Counted from the stretch's first letter, positions 1 to 8,205 are shown. The stretch: DNA of 64,000 nt from GCA-003244245 sp036378735 (GCA_036378735.1 DASUVX010000135.1:1-64000); one strand, 5' to 3'. The notes: generated by a model not told the origin, from the sequence alone. Numbers and translations: made by a program.

Positions 1-495
1 TGGCAGGTCGGGCCCAGCCGAGCCGAGGTCGACGCCTGGGTGCGCGCTGCCCACCCGAACCTGGAGCAGCTGCCCGTCGAGCAACGAACGCGCGTGGCGG
101 CACCCGTGCTGTTCATCGAGTCCGCGGCGAAGCGCGCGGTCGAGCTGGTCCCGCGGGCGCAGCAGTGGAAGCCCGAAATCGTCGTGCATGACGAGACCGA
201 GCTGGCCGGTGCGCTGCACAGCCTGCTGTTGCCGCACTGCACCCTGGTCGTATCGCACGGCGGCGCCAGCATCATGCTCAGCGCACTCGCCCACGGGCTA
301 CCGCAACTGATCCTGCCGCAGGGTGCTGACCAGTTCACGAACGAACTGTCCGCCGACGCGGTGGCCGCAGCCGCCGAGCGCTTGATCACCGATCCAGCTT
401 TCCGGCACGCCGCGGCCGGTATCCAAACCGAGATCGACGCCATGCCCAGCGCCTGTGACGTGCTGTGCGTGCTGGTGTACGGGTGCGCCAGCTGA
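1..495 (+). pseudogene. Glycosyltransferase (MGT/UGT-like) remnant, cut by the window edge and internally deleted
   Basis: The frame is open from base 1, so the true start lies outside the window. The first part resembles the N-terminal domain of actinobacterial antibiotic/macrolide-type glycosyltransferases. It runs from GPSRAEVDAWVRAAHP to WKPEIVVHDETELAG. It then joins directly to the C-terminal nucleotide-sugar motif LLLPHCTLVVSHGG followed by LPQGADQFTNE. In intact family members of about 390-410 residues, roughly 180 residues separate these two parts. A second deletion follows: ADQFTNE is joined straight to LSADAVAAAAERL, so about 20 residues of the donor site are missing. Both deletions keep the frame. 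About 165 residues remain, ending in an atypical cysteine-containing tail. I infer a non-functional remnant. A minimal working enzyme is unlikely because most of the acceptor domain is gone. Confidence 0.75.
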
Positions 496-524
496 TCCCG
501 CCACCGGCTCGCTACCGTGAGCCT

Positions 525-773
525 ATGACCGACATCGTCGATGACAAAAAGCACATCCGCGGCACGATCGACCTATCGAACGCGGTGTGGCAGCGCGCAG
601 CAGGCTCCGAGGAGCTCGAGGGACCGCATCTGGAGATCGCGTTCGTGCAGGACGGCTACGTCGCGATGCGCAGCTCGGAGAATCCAGTGGACTCCGAAAC
701 GCTGATCTTCACACCGGCCGAGTGGGAGGCGTTCGTGCTCGGCGCCAAGGACGGCGAGTTCGACGTGCTCTGA
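525..773 (+). CDS. DUF397 domain protein
   Basis: Small 82-residue protein starting at the ATG of MTDIVDDKK. The body has the DUF397 pattern: an early tryptophan (NAVWQRA), a central LEIAFVQDGYVAMRSSENP and a C-terminal FTPAEWEAFVLGAKDGEFD. In actinomycetes DUF397 proteins usually accompany an XRE-family regulator and act in developmental or antibiotic regulation. No XRE partner is adjacent here. An upstream start at 465 is possible but would overlap the glycosyltransferase remnant and add non-conserved residues. The gene converges on leuB, with a family-A repeat arm in between. Confidence 0.75.
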   Translation: MTDIVDDKKHIRGTIDLSNAVWQRAAGSEELEGPHLEIAFVQDGYVAMRSSENPVDSETLIFTPAEWEAFVLGAKDGEFDVL

Positions 774-784
774 CCCGACCCCGA

Positions 785-808
785 CCCCGACATGGAGACA
801 TATCGGGG
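785..808. repeat. Family-A palindromic repeat, single arm
   Basis: A lone 24-bp arm of the repeat found complete at 23138, 52041 and 61981. It begins CCCCGACATGGAG and ends ACATATCGGGG, so its ends (CCCCGA and TCGGGG) are themselves complementary. The inverted partner arm is absent. The sequence that follows instead has a short direct duplication of TAGAGGCCG. It lies between the convergent DUF397 and leuB genes. Confidence 0.85.
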
Positions 809-820
809 ATTAGAGGCCGA

Positions 821-1870
821 CTAGAGGCCGGCGCGCTCTACGCGCTGGCTGGAGGAGACCAGGGCCGCGAGGCGGTCACCGATCGCGTGCGTGCCGCCGG
901 GATGGGTGTGATCACGGGTAGCGAGGTCGAAGGCGACCGCGGCTTCCACCCGGCGCGCCGCCTCGTCCATACCCAGATGGGCGAGCATGAGCCCGATCGA
1001 CAGCACTGCAGCGGTCGGATCAGCGATGCCCTGGCCGGCGATGTCCGGGGCGGAGCCGTGGACCGGCTCGAACATGCTGGGATTGCGGCGGGTGACATCG
1101 AGGTTACCGCTGGCGGCCAAGCCGATCCCGCCGGTGACGGCAGCGGCGAGGTCGGTCAGGATATCGCCGAACAAGTTGTCGGTGACGATCACGTCGAAGC
1201 GGCTGGGATCGGTGACCAGATGGATCATGGCCGCATCGACGTGCTGGTAAGCCACCGTCACATCAGGGTGTTGTAACGACACCTCCTCCACGATGCGCGA
1301 CCACAGCGACCCCGCGTGGCTGAGCACGTTGGTCTTGTGCACCAGGGTCAGGTGCCTGCGTGGGCGCGCAGAAGCCCTGGCGAAGGCGTCGCGGACCACG
1401 CGTTCCACCCCGAAGGCGGTGTTGATGCTGACTTCGGTGGCGATCTCGTGCGGGGTGTCCTTGCGCAGCAACCCGCCATTGCCTGCATAAGGACCCTCGG
1501 TGCCCTCCCGGACCACGATCATGTCGATGCTTCCTGGGTCCGCGACGGGGCTGCGCACTCCGGGATACAGCCGCGCCGGGCGCAGGTTCACGTGGTGATC
1601 CAGCTCGAAACGCAACCGCAGCAGCAACCCTCGCTCGAGAATGCCACTGGGCACGGACGGATCTCCCACCGAGCCGAGCAGGATGGCCTCGTGCTGGCGC
1701 AGCTCAGCCAGCACCGACTCCGGGAGTAACTCTCCGGTGGCGTGCCAGCGCGCGGCGCCGAGGTCGTAGGGCGTGGTCTCAGCATCGGGGGCGACCTCGT
1801 CCAGGACCTTGAGCGCTTCGCCGATCACCTCCGGACCAATCCCGTCGCCGGGGATCACCGCGAGCCGCAT
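821..1870 (-). CDS. leuB: 3-isopropylmalate dehydrogenase
   Basis: LeuB oxidatively decarboxylates 3-isopropylmalate with NAD+ in leucine biosynthesis. The 349-residue protein starts MRLAVIPGDGIGPEVI, the standard N-terminus of the family. The start at 1870 is preceded by a strong ribosome site (GGAGGTGG on the minus strand), so I reject the longer frame that begins ten residues upstream. Visible signatures are the substrate-binding arginine segment LRLRFELDHHVNLRPARL, a metal-binding aspartate stretch in VTDNLFGDILTDLAAAV, and the nucleotide-binding GSAPDIAGQGIADPTAA. Length is normal. It lies downstream of serA on the same strand but with about 200 bases between them. leuA and leuCD are not in the window. 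Confidence 0.95.
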   Translation of the reverse strand: MRLAVIPGDGIGPEVIGEALKVLDEVAPDAETTPYDLGAARWHATGELLPESVLAELRQHEAILLGSVGDPSVPSGILERGLLLRLRFELDHHVNLRPARLYPGVRSPVADPGSIDMIVVREGTEGPYAGNGGLLRKDTPHEIATEVSINTAFGVERVVRDAFARASARPRRHLTLVHKTNVLSHAGSLWSRIVEEVSLQHPDVTVAYQHVDAAMIHLVTDPSRFDVIVTDNLFGDILTDLAAAVTGGIGLAASGNLDVTRRNPSMFEPVHGSAPDIAGQGIADPTAAVLSIGLMLAHLGMDEAARRVEAAVAFDLATRDHTHPGGTHAIGDRLAALVSSSQRVERAGL

Positions 1871-2103
1871 GAGCCACCTCCAGTGCCCGGCCCCCGCCAT
1901 GGGGACCCTCCGCAGCGGGCAGGTTACCCGCAGCTACACAGAGCACCGCACGGCGGATACTCCAAACGGGGACACTCGAACGGGTACGTCTGCCGACATC
2001 ATGGACCGCCAAGGCGCCGGCCGCCACCGACCCGATCGGTGGAGTGGGCCAGGCCATCGACGGACCAGGGCGGCGAAGCGCATCTGTAACAGCGTTACCG
2101 TCA

Positions 2104-3702
2104 CTACCCGAACGTGATCGTGCGAGCAGTGCGGGCGCCCACCGATGGTCCGATCGCCGCCAGCACGTCGGCGGGAACGGGCCGGTCCACCCGCAGCATC
2201 ATGATCGCATCGCTGCCCGCGGTGGTCTGGCTGATCTGGGCCGCCTCGATGTTTATCCCCACCTCACCCAGCAGCGTGCCAACGATGCCCATCACGCCGG
2301 GGCGGTCCGGGTATTCCAGCAGAACCGCCTCGCCTTGGGCCCGCAAGTCGAAGTTGCGGCCATTGACCTCGACCAGCTTGGGGACCTGTGCGGGTCCGGC
2401 CACCGTCCCCGAGACCGAATAGCCGGTGCCGTCGGCGAAGGCTCCCCGCACGCGGACCACGCTACGGTGGGTAGGACTTTCCGGCGCGCTGGATACGGCG
2501 ATGGCCACCCCGCGTTCCTGGGCCAGCCGCGGCGCATTGACGAAGGTGACCTGTTCGTCCACTATCCCGGCGAAGATACCGCGCAGTGCCGCCAGCCGGA
2601 GTACCGAGACGTCCTCGGCGGCCAGCTCACCGCGAACGTCGACGGTCACCGAATCAGGCGAACGCGCGGTCAGAGTCGCCAGCACGGTCCCCAGCTTCTG
2701 GGTCAACGGCAGCCATGGCCGGATCTCCTCGCCCACCACTCCGCCGCTGATCACGTTGACGGCGTCCGGAACGAACTCGCCACGCAACGCCAGCAATACG
2801 CTGCGCGCCACATCGGTACCCGCACGATCCTGCGCCTCGGCGGTGGAAGCTCCCAGATGCGGGGTGACCACCACCTGGGGCAGCTCGAACAGCGGGCTGG
2901 CGGTGCACGGCTCGATGCTGAACACGTCGATGCCGGCCCCACCGACCTGGCCGCTACGCACCGCGTCGGCTAGCGCCTGCTCGTCGACCAGTCCACCACG
3001 AGCGGCGTTGACGATCAGCACGCCCGGCTTGGTCTTGGCGAGCTGATCGGCACCGATCAAGCCGAGCGTCTCGGCAGTCTTGGGCAGGTGGATGGAGATG
3101 ACGTCCGCGCGGGACAGCAACTCGTCCAGATCAACCAGTTCGATGCCCAGCTGCGTGGCTCGCGCCGGGGACACGTAGGGGTCATAGGCGATCAGCTCGG
3201 TTCCGAAAGCCGCCAGCCGCTGCGCCACCAGCTGGCCGATCTTGCCCAGGCCTACCACGCCGATGATCTTGCCGGACAGCTCGACGCCACTGAACGAGCT
3301 GCGCCGCCATTGCCCACCGCGCAGGCTGGCATCGGCCGCCGGGATCCGGCGAGCCACCGCCAGCAGCAGCGCGACTGCGTGTTCGGCCGCCGAGACGATG
3401 TTGGAGATGGGGGCGTTGACCACCATCACGCCGCGCTCGGTGGCCGCCGGCACATCAATGTTGTCCAGCCCCACGCCAGCCCTGGCGACGACCTTGAGCC
3501 GGGGGGCACGGCTGAGCACCTCGGCGTCTACTCGGGTGGCCGAGCGCACCAGCAACGCCTCGGCGTGTACCAGTGCCTCGAACAGTGCTGGACGGTCGGT
3601 TCCGTCGACGTGCTGGACGTCGAACTCGTCACCGAACACGTCCAGCACCGACGGCGCAAGCTTCTCGGCGATCAGGACTACGGGTCGACTCGATGTGGTC
3701 AC
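2104..3702 (-). CDS. serA: D-3-phosphoglycerate dehydrogenase (long form with ACT domain)
   Basis: First enzyme of phosphorylated serine biosynthesis: it oxidises 3-phosphoglycerate with NAD+. The 532-residue protein has the long actinobacterial architecture. The substrate domain is followed by a nucleotide domain with GVVGLGKIGQLVAQRL, the catalytic arginine region IVNAARGGLVDE and catalytic histidine in VVTPHLGAST. Next come an intervening domain of about 130 residues and a C-terminal ACT domain (LLEYPDRPGVMGIVGTLLGE), usually the serine-feedback site. The start is GTG at 3702. A short perfect palindrome (GTAAC-AGC-GTTAC, 2086-2098) lies just beyond the stop codon. Confidence 0.96.
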   Translation of the reverse strand: MTTSSRPVVLIAEKLAPSVLDVFGDEFDVQHVDGTDRPALFEALVHAEALLVRSATRVDAEVLSRAPRLKVVARAGVGLDNIDVPAATERGVMVVNAPISNIVSAAEHAVALLLAVARRIPAADASLRGGQWRRSSFSGVELSGKIIGVVGLGKIGQLVAQRLAAFGTELIAYDPYVSPARATQLGIELVDLDELLSRADVISIHLPKTAETLGLIGADQLAKTKPGVLIVNAARGGLVDEQALADAVRSGQVGGAGIDVFSIEPCTASPLFELPQVVVTPHLGASTAEAQDRAGTDVARSVLLALRGEFVPDAVNVISGGVVGEEIRPWLPLTQKLGTVLATLTARSPDSVTVDVRGELAAEDVSVLRLAALRGIFAGIVDEQVTFVNAPRLAQERGVAIAVSSAPESPTHRSVVRVRGAFADGTGYSVSGTVAGPAQVPKLVEVNGRNFDLRAQGEAVLLEYPDRPGVMGIVGTLLGEVGINIEAAQISQTTAGSDAIMMLRVDRPVPADVLAAIGPSVGARTARTITFG

Positions 3703-3801
3703 GACCGCCCAGTCTACGGAGGCGCCTGCGGCGCACCTCGTCGCGGGTTGCCCGCGGCCGCATCTCCTTCACGGCGCCGCAGGTCTGTCGTGATCAGGAA
3801 C

Positions 3802-4203
3802 TCAGCGCACGTCGATGACAGTGAGCACGCGCTCCAGATGGCGCAAATCCGCCCCGTTGCGGGTTGCGAGGGGATAGCCGTGGCGTAGCGCGGTGGCGGC
3901 GATAAGCAGATCCATCCGGCGCGGCCGCGGATTTCGCCCGGACTGACGCACGATGTTGGCGAGCAGCCCGTAGAACTCGGCTACCTCGGCGTCGAAGGGC
4001 AAGACATCGTAGATGTCGAGCACGAGCTGTAGCCGCTGGCGGCGACGCAACTGTTGCACGGGGTCAGTACTCGCACCCACGCCGTAATACAGCTCGGCCA
4101 CCGCGACAGCGCTGACGCTTACCTCGTCGGCGAACGAGGCAATCCCCTGTGCGGGCGGGTCGATGATGACCGAAGTATCGAGAAGCACCCTGCGCTCGGT
4201 CAC
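3802..4203 (-). CDS. PIN-domain ribonuclease toxin (VapC-like)
   Basis: 133-residue PIN-domain protein. It carries the N-terminal acidic motif LLDTSVIIDP, a central glutamate in SAVAVAELYYG, the third acidic position in RRMDLLIAATALRHG and a final TRNGADLRHL. VapC toxins of this kind are Mg2+-dependent RNases that cleave tRNA or rRNA and arrest translation. The start codon overlaps the end of the antitoxin gene by four bases, the usual translational coupling of such modules. In the last motif the usual D is replaced (TRNGAD), so activity should not be taken for granted. The gene ends near the start of serA. Confidence 0.85.
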   Translation of the reverse strand: MTERRVLLDTSVIIDPPAQGIASFADEVSVSAVAVAELYYGVGASTDPVQQLRRRQRLQLVLDIYDVLPFDAEVAEFYGLLANIVRQSGRNPRPRRMDLLIAATALRHGYPLATRNGADLRHLERVLTVIDVR

Positions 4204-4499
4204 CGAGCGGAGGCCTCGTCCCAGGGGTCGGCGGGCAGGTCATCCCCGAAGACGTCGTCCGCGTCGCGGAGGTCCCGATTCCACTGCTCCACGTCCAGAG
4301 GAACCAACGCGGCGAGGGCAGCGTCGAATTCAGCCGCCGGAACCAGGCGCCTGCGCCGATGGCCAAGCCGCTGGTGCGGTACCAAGTCGGCGACCGGTTG
4401 GCCGTGCACCGTTACCGTAAAGGACTCCCCAGCGGCTACTCGCCGCATGATCTCCGCATTGTTATTGCGCAGCTCGGACTGTTTGATCGTTTCGGACAC
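4200..4499 (-). CDS. Phd/YefM-type antitoxin
   Basis: 99-residue protein starting at the GTG of VSETIKQSELRNNNAEIMRRV. It has the Phd/YefM DNA-binding fold pattern: SELRNNNAEIMRRVAAGESFTVTVHGQPVADLVP. The acidic C-terminal tail (DVFGDDLPADPWDEA) is the part expected to occupy the toxin's PIN active site. The start is placed at 4499 because the longer frame further upstream is only the antisense shadow of ilvC. It is co-transcribed with the PIN toxin through a 4-base overlap. An imperfect inverted repeat directly upstream is the likely autoregulatory operator. Confidence 0.82.
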   Translation of the reverse strand: MSETIKQSELRNNNAEIMRRVAAGESFTVTVHGQPVADLVPHQRLGHRRRRLVPAAEFDAALAALVPLDVEQWNRDLRDADDVFGDDLPADPWDEASAR

Positions 4500-4510
4500 G
4501 GCCCCAATAT

Positions 4511-4544
4511 AGCTACCTGATAGCGATTGCGCTATGCGATAGCT
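4511..4544. promoter_or_regulatory. Probable antitoxin operator (imperfect inverted repeat)
   Basis: The arms AGCTACCTGATAGC and GCTATGCGATAGCT match at 11 of 14 positions when one is reverse-complemented. The site lies 12 bases upstream of the antitoxin start and reaches the ilvC stop codon. Phd-family antitoxins bind palindromes overlapping their own promoter, so this is the best candidate operator. Confidence 0.5.
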
Positions 4545-5557
4545 CAGGCGGTGTCGGTGAGCGGGCGGTCGATCCAGGACATCAATCCCCGCAGCCGCGC
4601 GCCTACCTGCTCGACGGGGTGGCGCTCTCCCTCCGCGCGCAGCTTGGTGAAGTTCGGCCGGCCGTTGTCGTCCTCGGCTACCCACTCCTGGGCGAAACTG
4701 CCGTCCTGGATCTCGGCGAGGATCCGGCGCATCTCGTCTTTGACCTGCGACGTGATAATCCGCGGTCCACGGGTGAGGTCGCCGTACTCGGCGGTGTCCG
4801 AGATCGAGTAGCGCATCCGGGAGATGCCGCCCTCGTACATCAGATCGACGATCAGCTTGACCTCGTGCAGGCATTCGAAGTACGCCACCTCAGGCGCGTA
4901 TCCCGCCTCGGTGAGCACCTCGAAGCCGGCCTGAACTAAGGCGGTGAGGCCGCCGCAGAGCACCGTCTGCTCACCGAACAGGTCAGTCTCGGTCTCCTCG
5001 GTGAAGGTGGTCTTGATCACCCCGGCGCGCGTGCCGCCGATCGCCTTGGCGTACGACAGCGCCAGCGCCTGGGCACCCCCGGTGGGGTCCTGCTCGACCG
5101 CGATCAGGCAGGGCACTCCCTTGCCGTCGACGAATTGCCTGCGCACCAGGTGCCCGGGACCCTTCGGCGCCACCATGGCGACGTCCACATCAGACGGCGC
5201 CTCGATCAGTCGGTACCGGATGTTGAACCCGTGCCCGAACATCAACGCATCGCCCGAATTCAAGTTCGGTGCGATGTCTTGTGCATAGATGGTGCGCTGC
5301 TTGGTGTCGGGCGCGAGGATCATGATGACGTCGGCTTCGGCGGCCGCCTGCGCCGGCGTGACCACCGGCAGCCCCTCATCGGCTGCTTTCGGGCGCGACT
5401 TCGAGCCCTCGGGCAGGCCGACCCGGACATCCACCCCGGAATCGCGCAGGCTCAGCGCGTGCGCATGTCCCTGGCTGCCGTACCCGATCACGGCAACCTT
5501 CCGCTCGCCGATCACCGCCAGATCAGCGTCCTGATCATAGAAAACCTCTGCACTCAT
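4544..5557 (-). CDS. ilvC: Ketol-acid reductoisomerase (NADP+)
   Basis: Catalyses the isomerisation and NADPH reduction of acetolactate/acetohydroxybutyrate, the second common step of valine and isoleucine synthesis. The 337-residue class I enzyme starts MSAEVFYDQDADLAVI. It shows the nucleotide-binding VAVIGYGSQGHAHALSL. The Mg2+/substrate residues lie in the C-terminal helical domain (TDLFGEQTVLCGG, YFECLHEVKLIVDLMYEGG, RYSISDTAEYGD). It is the third gene of ilvBNC. An unusual hairpin separates it from ilvN, which might lower or stabilise its part of the transcript. Confidence 0.97.
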   Translation of the reverse strand: MSAEVFYDQDADLAVIGERKVAVIGYGSQGHAHALSLRDSGVDVRVGLPEGSKSRPKAADEGLPVVTPAQAAAEADVIMILAPDTKQRTIYAQDIAPNLNSGDALMFGHGFNIRYRLIEAPSDVDVAMVAPKGPGHLVRRQFVDGKGVPCLIAVEQDPTGGAQALALSYAKAIGGTRAGVIKTTFTEETETDLFGEQTVLCGGLTALVQAGFEVLTEAGYAPEVAYFECLHEVKLIVDLMYEGGISRMRYSISDTAEYGDLTRGPRIITSQVKDEMRRILAEIQDGSFAQEWVAEDDNGRPNFTKLRAEGERHPVEQVGARLRGLMSWIDRPLTDTA

Positions 5558-5592
5558 CTACTCACTCCTTGGTCAGATCCCGCCTTCTGGAT

Positions 5593-5632
5593 GCAGAATG
5601 CGGTTTTTGGGGGTCACAAAACAGCGTTCTGC
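5593..5632. repeat. Hairpin between ilvN and ilvC, with an extra arm copy
   Basis: The left arm GCAGAATGCGGTTTT and the right arm AAAACAGCGTTCTGC pair over 15 bases with two mismatches around a 10-base loop. A further near-copy of the left arm (CAGAACGCGGTTT) lies at 5636-5648 and overlaps the ilvN stop codon. Three related copies in about 55 bases suggest a transcript-processing or partial termination structure inside the operon. There is no poly-T tract. Confidence 0.6.
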
Positions 5633-5646
5633 CGCCAGAACGCGGT

Positions 5647-6153
5647 TTAGCGGAGGGAACCGGCGGTGATGGCGCGGGGACCGCGGCCTAGGGCGACCAT
5701 GCCGGATTGGGCGATCTCGCGGATGCCGTAGGGGTCGAGCATCCGCAGCAGTGCATCGAGCTTGTCGGCGGTGCCGGTGGCCTCGATGGTCAGTGCCTCC
5801 GGGGAGACGTCGACCACCTTGGCCCGGAACAGCGCGACCGTCTCGAGCACCTGGGAACGCACCGTGGTGTCGGCCCGGACCTTGACCAGCAGCAGTTCCC
5901 GCTGCACCGCCATTGCCGGATCCAGCTCCACGATCTTGATGACGTTGATCAGCTTGTTGAGCTGCTTGGTCACCTGCTCCAAGGGCAACTCGTCGACGGC
6001 CACAACGATGGTCATCCGGGAGATGTCCGGGTTCTCGGTGGGCCCGACCGCCAACGAATGGATGTTGAACCCGCGGCGGCTGAACAGCCCGGCCACCCGG
6101 GCCAGCACGCCTGGCTTGTTCTCCACCAGCACCGACATGGTGTGCGTGGTCAT
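5647..6153 (-). CDS. ilvN: Acetolactate synthase, small regulatory subunit
   Basis: Regulatory subunit of acetohydroxyacid synthase that confers valine feedback inhibition and activates the large subunit. The 168-residue protein begins MTTHTMSVLVENKPGVLARVAGLF. An N-terminal ACT domain (GVLARVAGLFSRRGFNIHSL) is followed by the second ACT-like/C-terminal domain starting at RELLLVKVRAD. The ATG overlaps the ilvB stop codon by four bases (ATGA), so the two subunits are translationally coupled. Length is typical for the IlvN/IlvH family. Confidence 0.96.
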   Translation of the reverse strand: MTTHTMSVLVENKPGVLARVAGLFSRRGFNIHSLAVGPTENPDISRMTIVVAVDELPLEQVTKQLNKLINVIKIVELDPAMAVQRELLLVKVRADTTVRSQVLETVALFRAKVVDVSPEALTIEATGTADKLDALLRMLDPYGIREIAQSGMVALGRGPRAITAGSLR

Positions 6154-7994
6154 GATCCGTCCTCGTCGAACAGCGGGCGGATGTCGCGGGCCGCCATGAT
6201 GTCGTTGTTCCCGGTGCCGGCCGCGACCATCGGCCACACCTGGGCGTCCTTGCCCACCACGAAGTCGATCACGACCGGGCGGTCGTCGATCTCCATGGCG
6301 TGCTCGATGGTCCTGTCGACGTCGGGCTCTGCCTCGCAACGCAGGCCCACGCAGCCCAGTGCCTCGGCTAGCTTGACGAAGTCCGGGATGCGGGAGTGGG
6401 TGCCGAGGTCGGTCTGCGAGTAGCGCTCGGAATAGAACAGGGTCTGCCACTGCCGGACCATGCCCAGGCTGCCGTTGTTGATCACAGCGACCTTGATCGG
6501 GATGTGCTCGATCGCGCAGGTCGCCAGCTCCTGATTGGTCATCTGGAAGCTGCCGTCGCCGTCGATGGCCCACACCGCGAGCTCTGGCCTGCCCAGCTTG
6601 GCGCCCATCGCGGCGGGCACCGCGAAACCCATGGTGCCCAAGCCGCCGGAATTGATCCAGCTGCCGGGTCTTTCGTATTTGATGAACTGCGCCGCCCACA
6701 TCTGGTGCTGGCCCACGCCGGCCGTGTAGATCGCATCGGGACCGACCAGGGCACCGATCCGCTCGATCGCGTACTGCGGGGCCAGCATCCCGTCGGTGGG
6801 GCGGTCATAACCCAGCGGGAACGTCTGCTCCCAATTGCGCAGCTGCCGCCACCAGGCAGTCAGATCCGGACTGGTGGTCTTAAATTCCGTTCGCACCGCG
6901 TCGATCAGCTCGTCGATCACATCCGCACAGTCACCGACGATCGGGACGTCCGCCCGGCGGTTCTTCGAGATCTCCGCGGGATCGATGTCCGCGTGCACCA
7001 CTGCGGCGCCCGGCGCGAACGACGACAACTGCCCGGTGACCCGGTCGTCGAACCGAGCACCGAGCGCCACCAGCAGGTCGGAACGCTGCATCGCCGCGAC
7101 CGCGGCCACCGTGCCGTGCATGCCGGGCATGCCCACGTGCTGCGGATGGGAATCCGGGAAAGCGCCGCGGGCCATCAGCGTGGTCACTACCGGCGCTCCG
7201 GTGAGCTCGGCCAACTCGCGCAACGCCGCGGTGGCCCGCGCCTTGATCACACCACCGCCGACGTAGAGCACCGGGCGGCGGGCGTGCGTGATGAGCCGGG
7301 CAGCCTCGCGGATCTGCTTGCCGTGCGGCCGGGTGATCGGCCGGTAGCCCGGCAGCTGCAGCTCAGGGGGCCACGCGAAGGAGGTCTGCTCCTGCAGCAC
7401 GTCCTTGGGAATGTCCACCAGTACGGGGCCCGGGCGGCCGGTGGCGGCCAGGTGGAAGGCTTCCGCGATCGCCCTCGGGATCTCCGCTGGATCCTTCACC
7501 AACATGTTGTGCTTGGTGACCGGCATGGTGATACCGGTGATGTCCGCCTCCTGGAAGGCGTCCGTACCGATCAGCGCTCTGGTCTGCTGGCCGGTGATGG
7601 CAACCACCGGCACCGAGTCCATGTGCGCGTCGGCCAGTGGCGTGACGAGATTCGTCGCCCCGGGGCCGGACGTCGCCATGCACACCCCCACCCGCCCGGT
7701 GGCCTGCGCGTACCCGGTGGCGGCGTGTCCAGCGCCCTGCTCGTGGCGGACCAGCACGTGGCGGACCTTCGTGGAGTCCAGCAGCGGGTCATAGGCAGGC
7801 AGAATCGTGCCACCCGGAATCCCGAACACCGCCTCGCACCCGAGCGCTTCCAGCGAGCGCACGAGGGACTGCGCGCCGCTGACTCGCACCGGTGCGCCTA
7901 CTGGTGGAGCCGGTCGGGGCGGTTGCGTCGGGTTGGGCATGTTAGGTGGGCTGGCCATCTCTCTGGACAGGTCTCTGGGACTCGCGGTTGTCAT
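6150..7994 (-). CDS. ilvB: Acetolactate synthase, large catalytic subunit
   Basis: Thiamine-diphosphate and FAD-dependent enzyme that condenses two pyruvates, or pyruvate and 2-oxobutyrate. The 614-residue protein has a proline-rich N-terminal extension. The catalytic glutamate region is EALGCEAVFGIPGG. The FAD domain is in the middle, and the ThDP motif (WAIDGDGSFQMTNQELATC) is in the C-terminal third. It is first in the ilvBNC operon. Expression is very likely controlled by the leader-peptide attenuator at 8048-8155, because the terminator lies only about 50 bases upstream of this start. Confidence 0.97.
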   Translation of the reverse strand: MTTASPRDLSREMASPPNMPNPTQPPRPAPPVGAPVRVSGAQSLVRSLEALGCEAVFGIPGGTILPAYDPLLDSTKVRHVLVRHEQGAGHAATGYAQATGRVGVCMATSGPGATNLVTPLADAHMDSVPVVAITGQQTRALIGTDAFQEADITGITMPVTKHNMLVKDPAEIPRAIAEAFHLAATGRPGPVLVDIPKDVLQEQTSFAWPPELQLPGYRPITRPHGKQIREAARLITHARRPVLYVGGGVIKARATAALRELAELTGAPVVTTLMARGAFPDSHPQHVGMPGMHGTVAAVAAMQRSDLLVALGARFDDRVTGQLSSFAPGAAVVHADIDPAEISKNRRADVPIVGDCADVIDELIDAVRTEFKTTSPDLTAWWRQLRNWEQTFPLGYDRPTDGMLAPQYAIERIGALVGPDAIYTAGVGQHQMWAAQFIKYERPGSWINSGGLGTMGFAVPAAMGAKLGRPELAVWAIDGDGSFQMTNQELATCAIEHIPIKVAVINNGSLGMVRQWQTLFYSERYSQTDLGTHSRIPDFVKLAEALGCVGLRCEAEPDVDRTIEHAMEIDDRPVVIDFVVGKDAQVWPMVAAGTGNNDIMAARDIRPLFDEDGS

Positions 7995-8047
7995 TGTCCT
8001 GCCTTATTTTCATCGCTTGCTTTCTCGCTTACACAGCCCCGGACATC

Positions 8048-8086
8048 AAAAAACCCTCGCCGCCCGGTCGGGCTCAAGCGAGGGTT
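8048..8086 (-). terminator. ilvB attenuator (Rho-independent terminator)
   Basis: On the minus strand a 9-bp stem (AACCCTCGC paired with GCGAGGGTT) with a 17-base loop is followed directly by six Ts. It lies 25 bases after the stop of the ilv leader peptide and about 50 bases before ilvB, which is the position of a transcription attenuator. Confidence 0.88.
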
Positions 8087-8124
8087 GGCGCGTCGACGTC
8101 TGTGAGTTCTTCAGACGACGCGCC
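8087..8124 (-). promoter_or_regulatory. ilvB leader pause/antiterminator hairpin
   Basis: On the minus strand GGCGCGTCGTCTG pairs with CAGACGTCGACGCGCC, with a three-base bulge and an 11-base loop. The 5' arm overlaps the end of the leader-peptide coding region. The 3' arm abuts the attenuator stem. A ribosome stalled on the Val/Leu/Ile codons would cover the 5' arm and change which hairpin forms. Confidence 0.72.
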
Positions 8125-8155
8125 TTCGACGTACGAGAACCGTGGGAATAAGCAC
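8111..8155 (-). CDS. ilvB leader peptide (branched-chain-rich)
   Basis: A GTG-started 15-codon frame encodes MLIPTVLVRRRRVV followed by TGA. Seven of the 14 residues are Leu, Ile or Val, including a terminal Val-Val. The arginine run is also typical of actinobacterial ilv leader peptides. It precedes a pause hairpin and a terminator, the classical attenuation layout. When branched-chain aminoacyl-tRNAs are scarce, the ribosome stalls and the terminator is disfavoured. The frame is far too short for routine gene calling. No strong ribosome site is visible before the GTG, so translation may be leaderless or weak. Confidence 0.85.
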   Translation of the reverse strand: MLIPTVLVRRRRVV

Positions 8156-8205
8156 GTCGCCGACGGTAACCGCCGCACCCCGGCACCGTCAACCTAGTAA
8201 GACAC

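Noticed and set aside
1934..1999. Possible leader peptide (21 residues, six valines) upstream of leuB on the minus strand
   Set aside because: It has few leucines, no terminator with a T-tract follows and the nearby hairpin has only five pairs, so leucine attenuation is not supported.
6396..8105. Very long plus-strand frame antisense to ilvB
   Set aside because: Composition is Arg/Gly/His-rich shadow translation; the ilvB frame has all family motifs.
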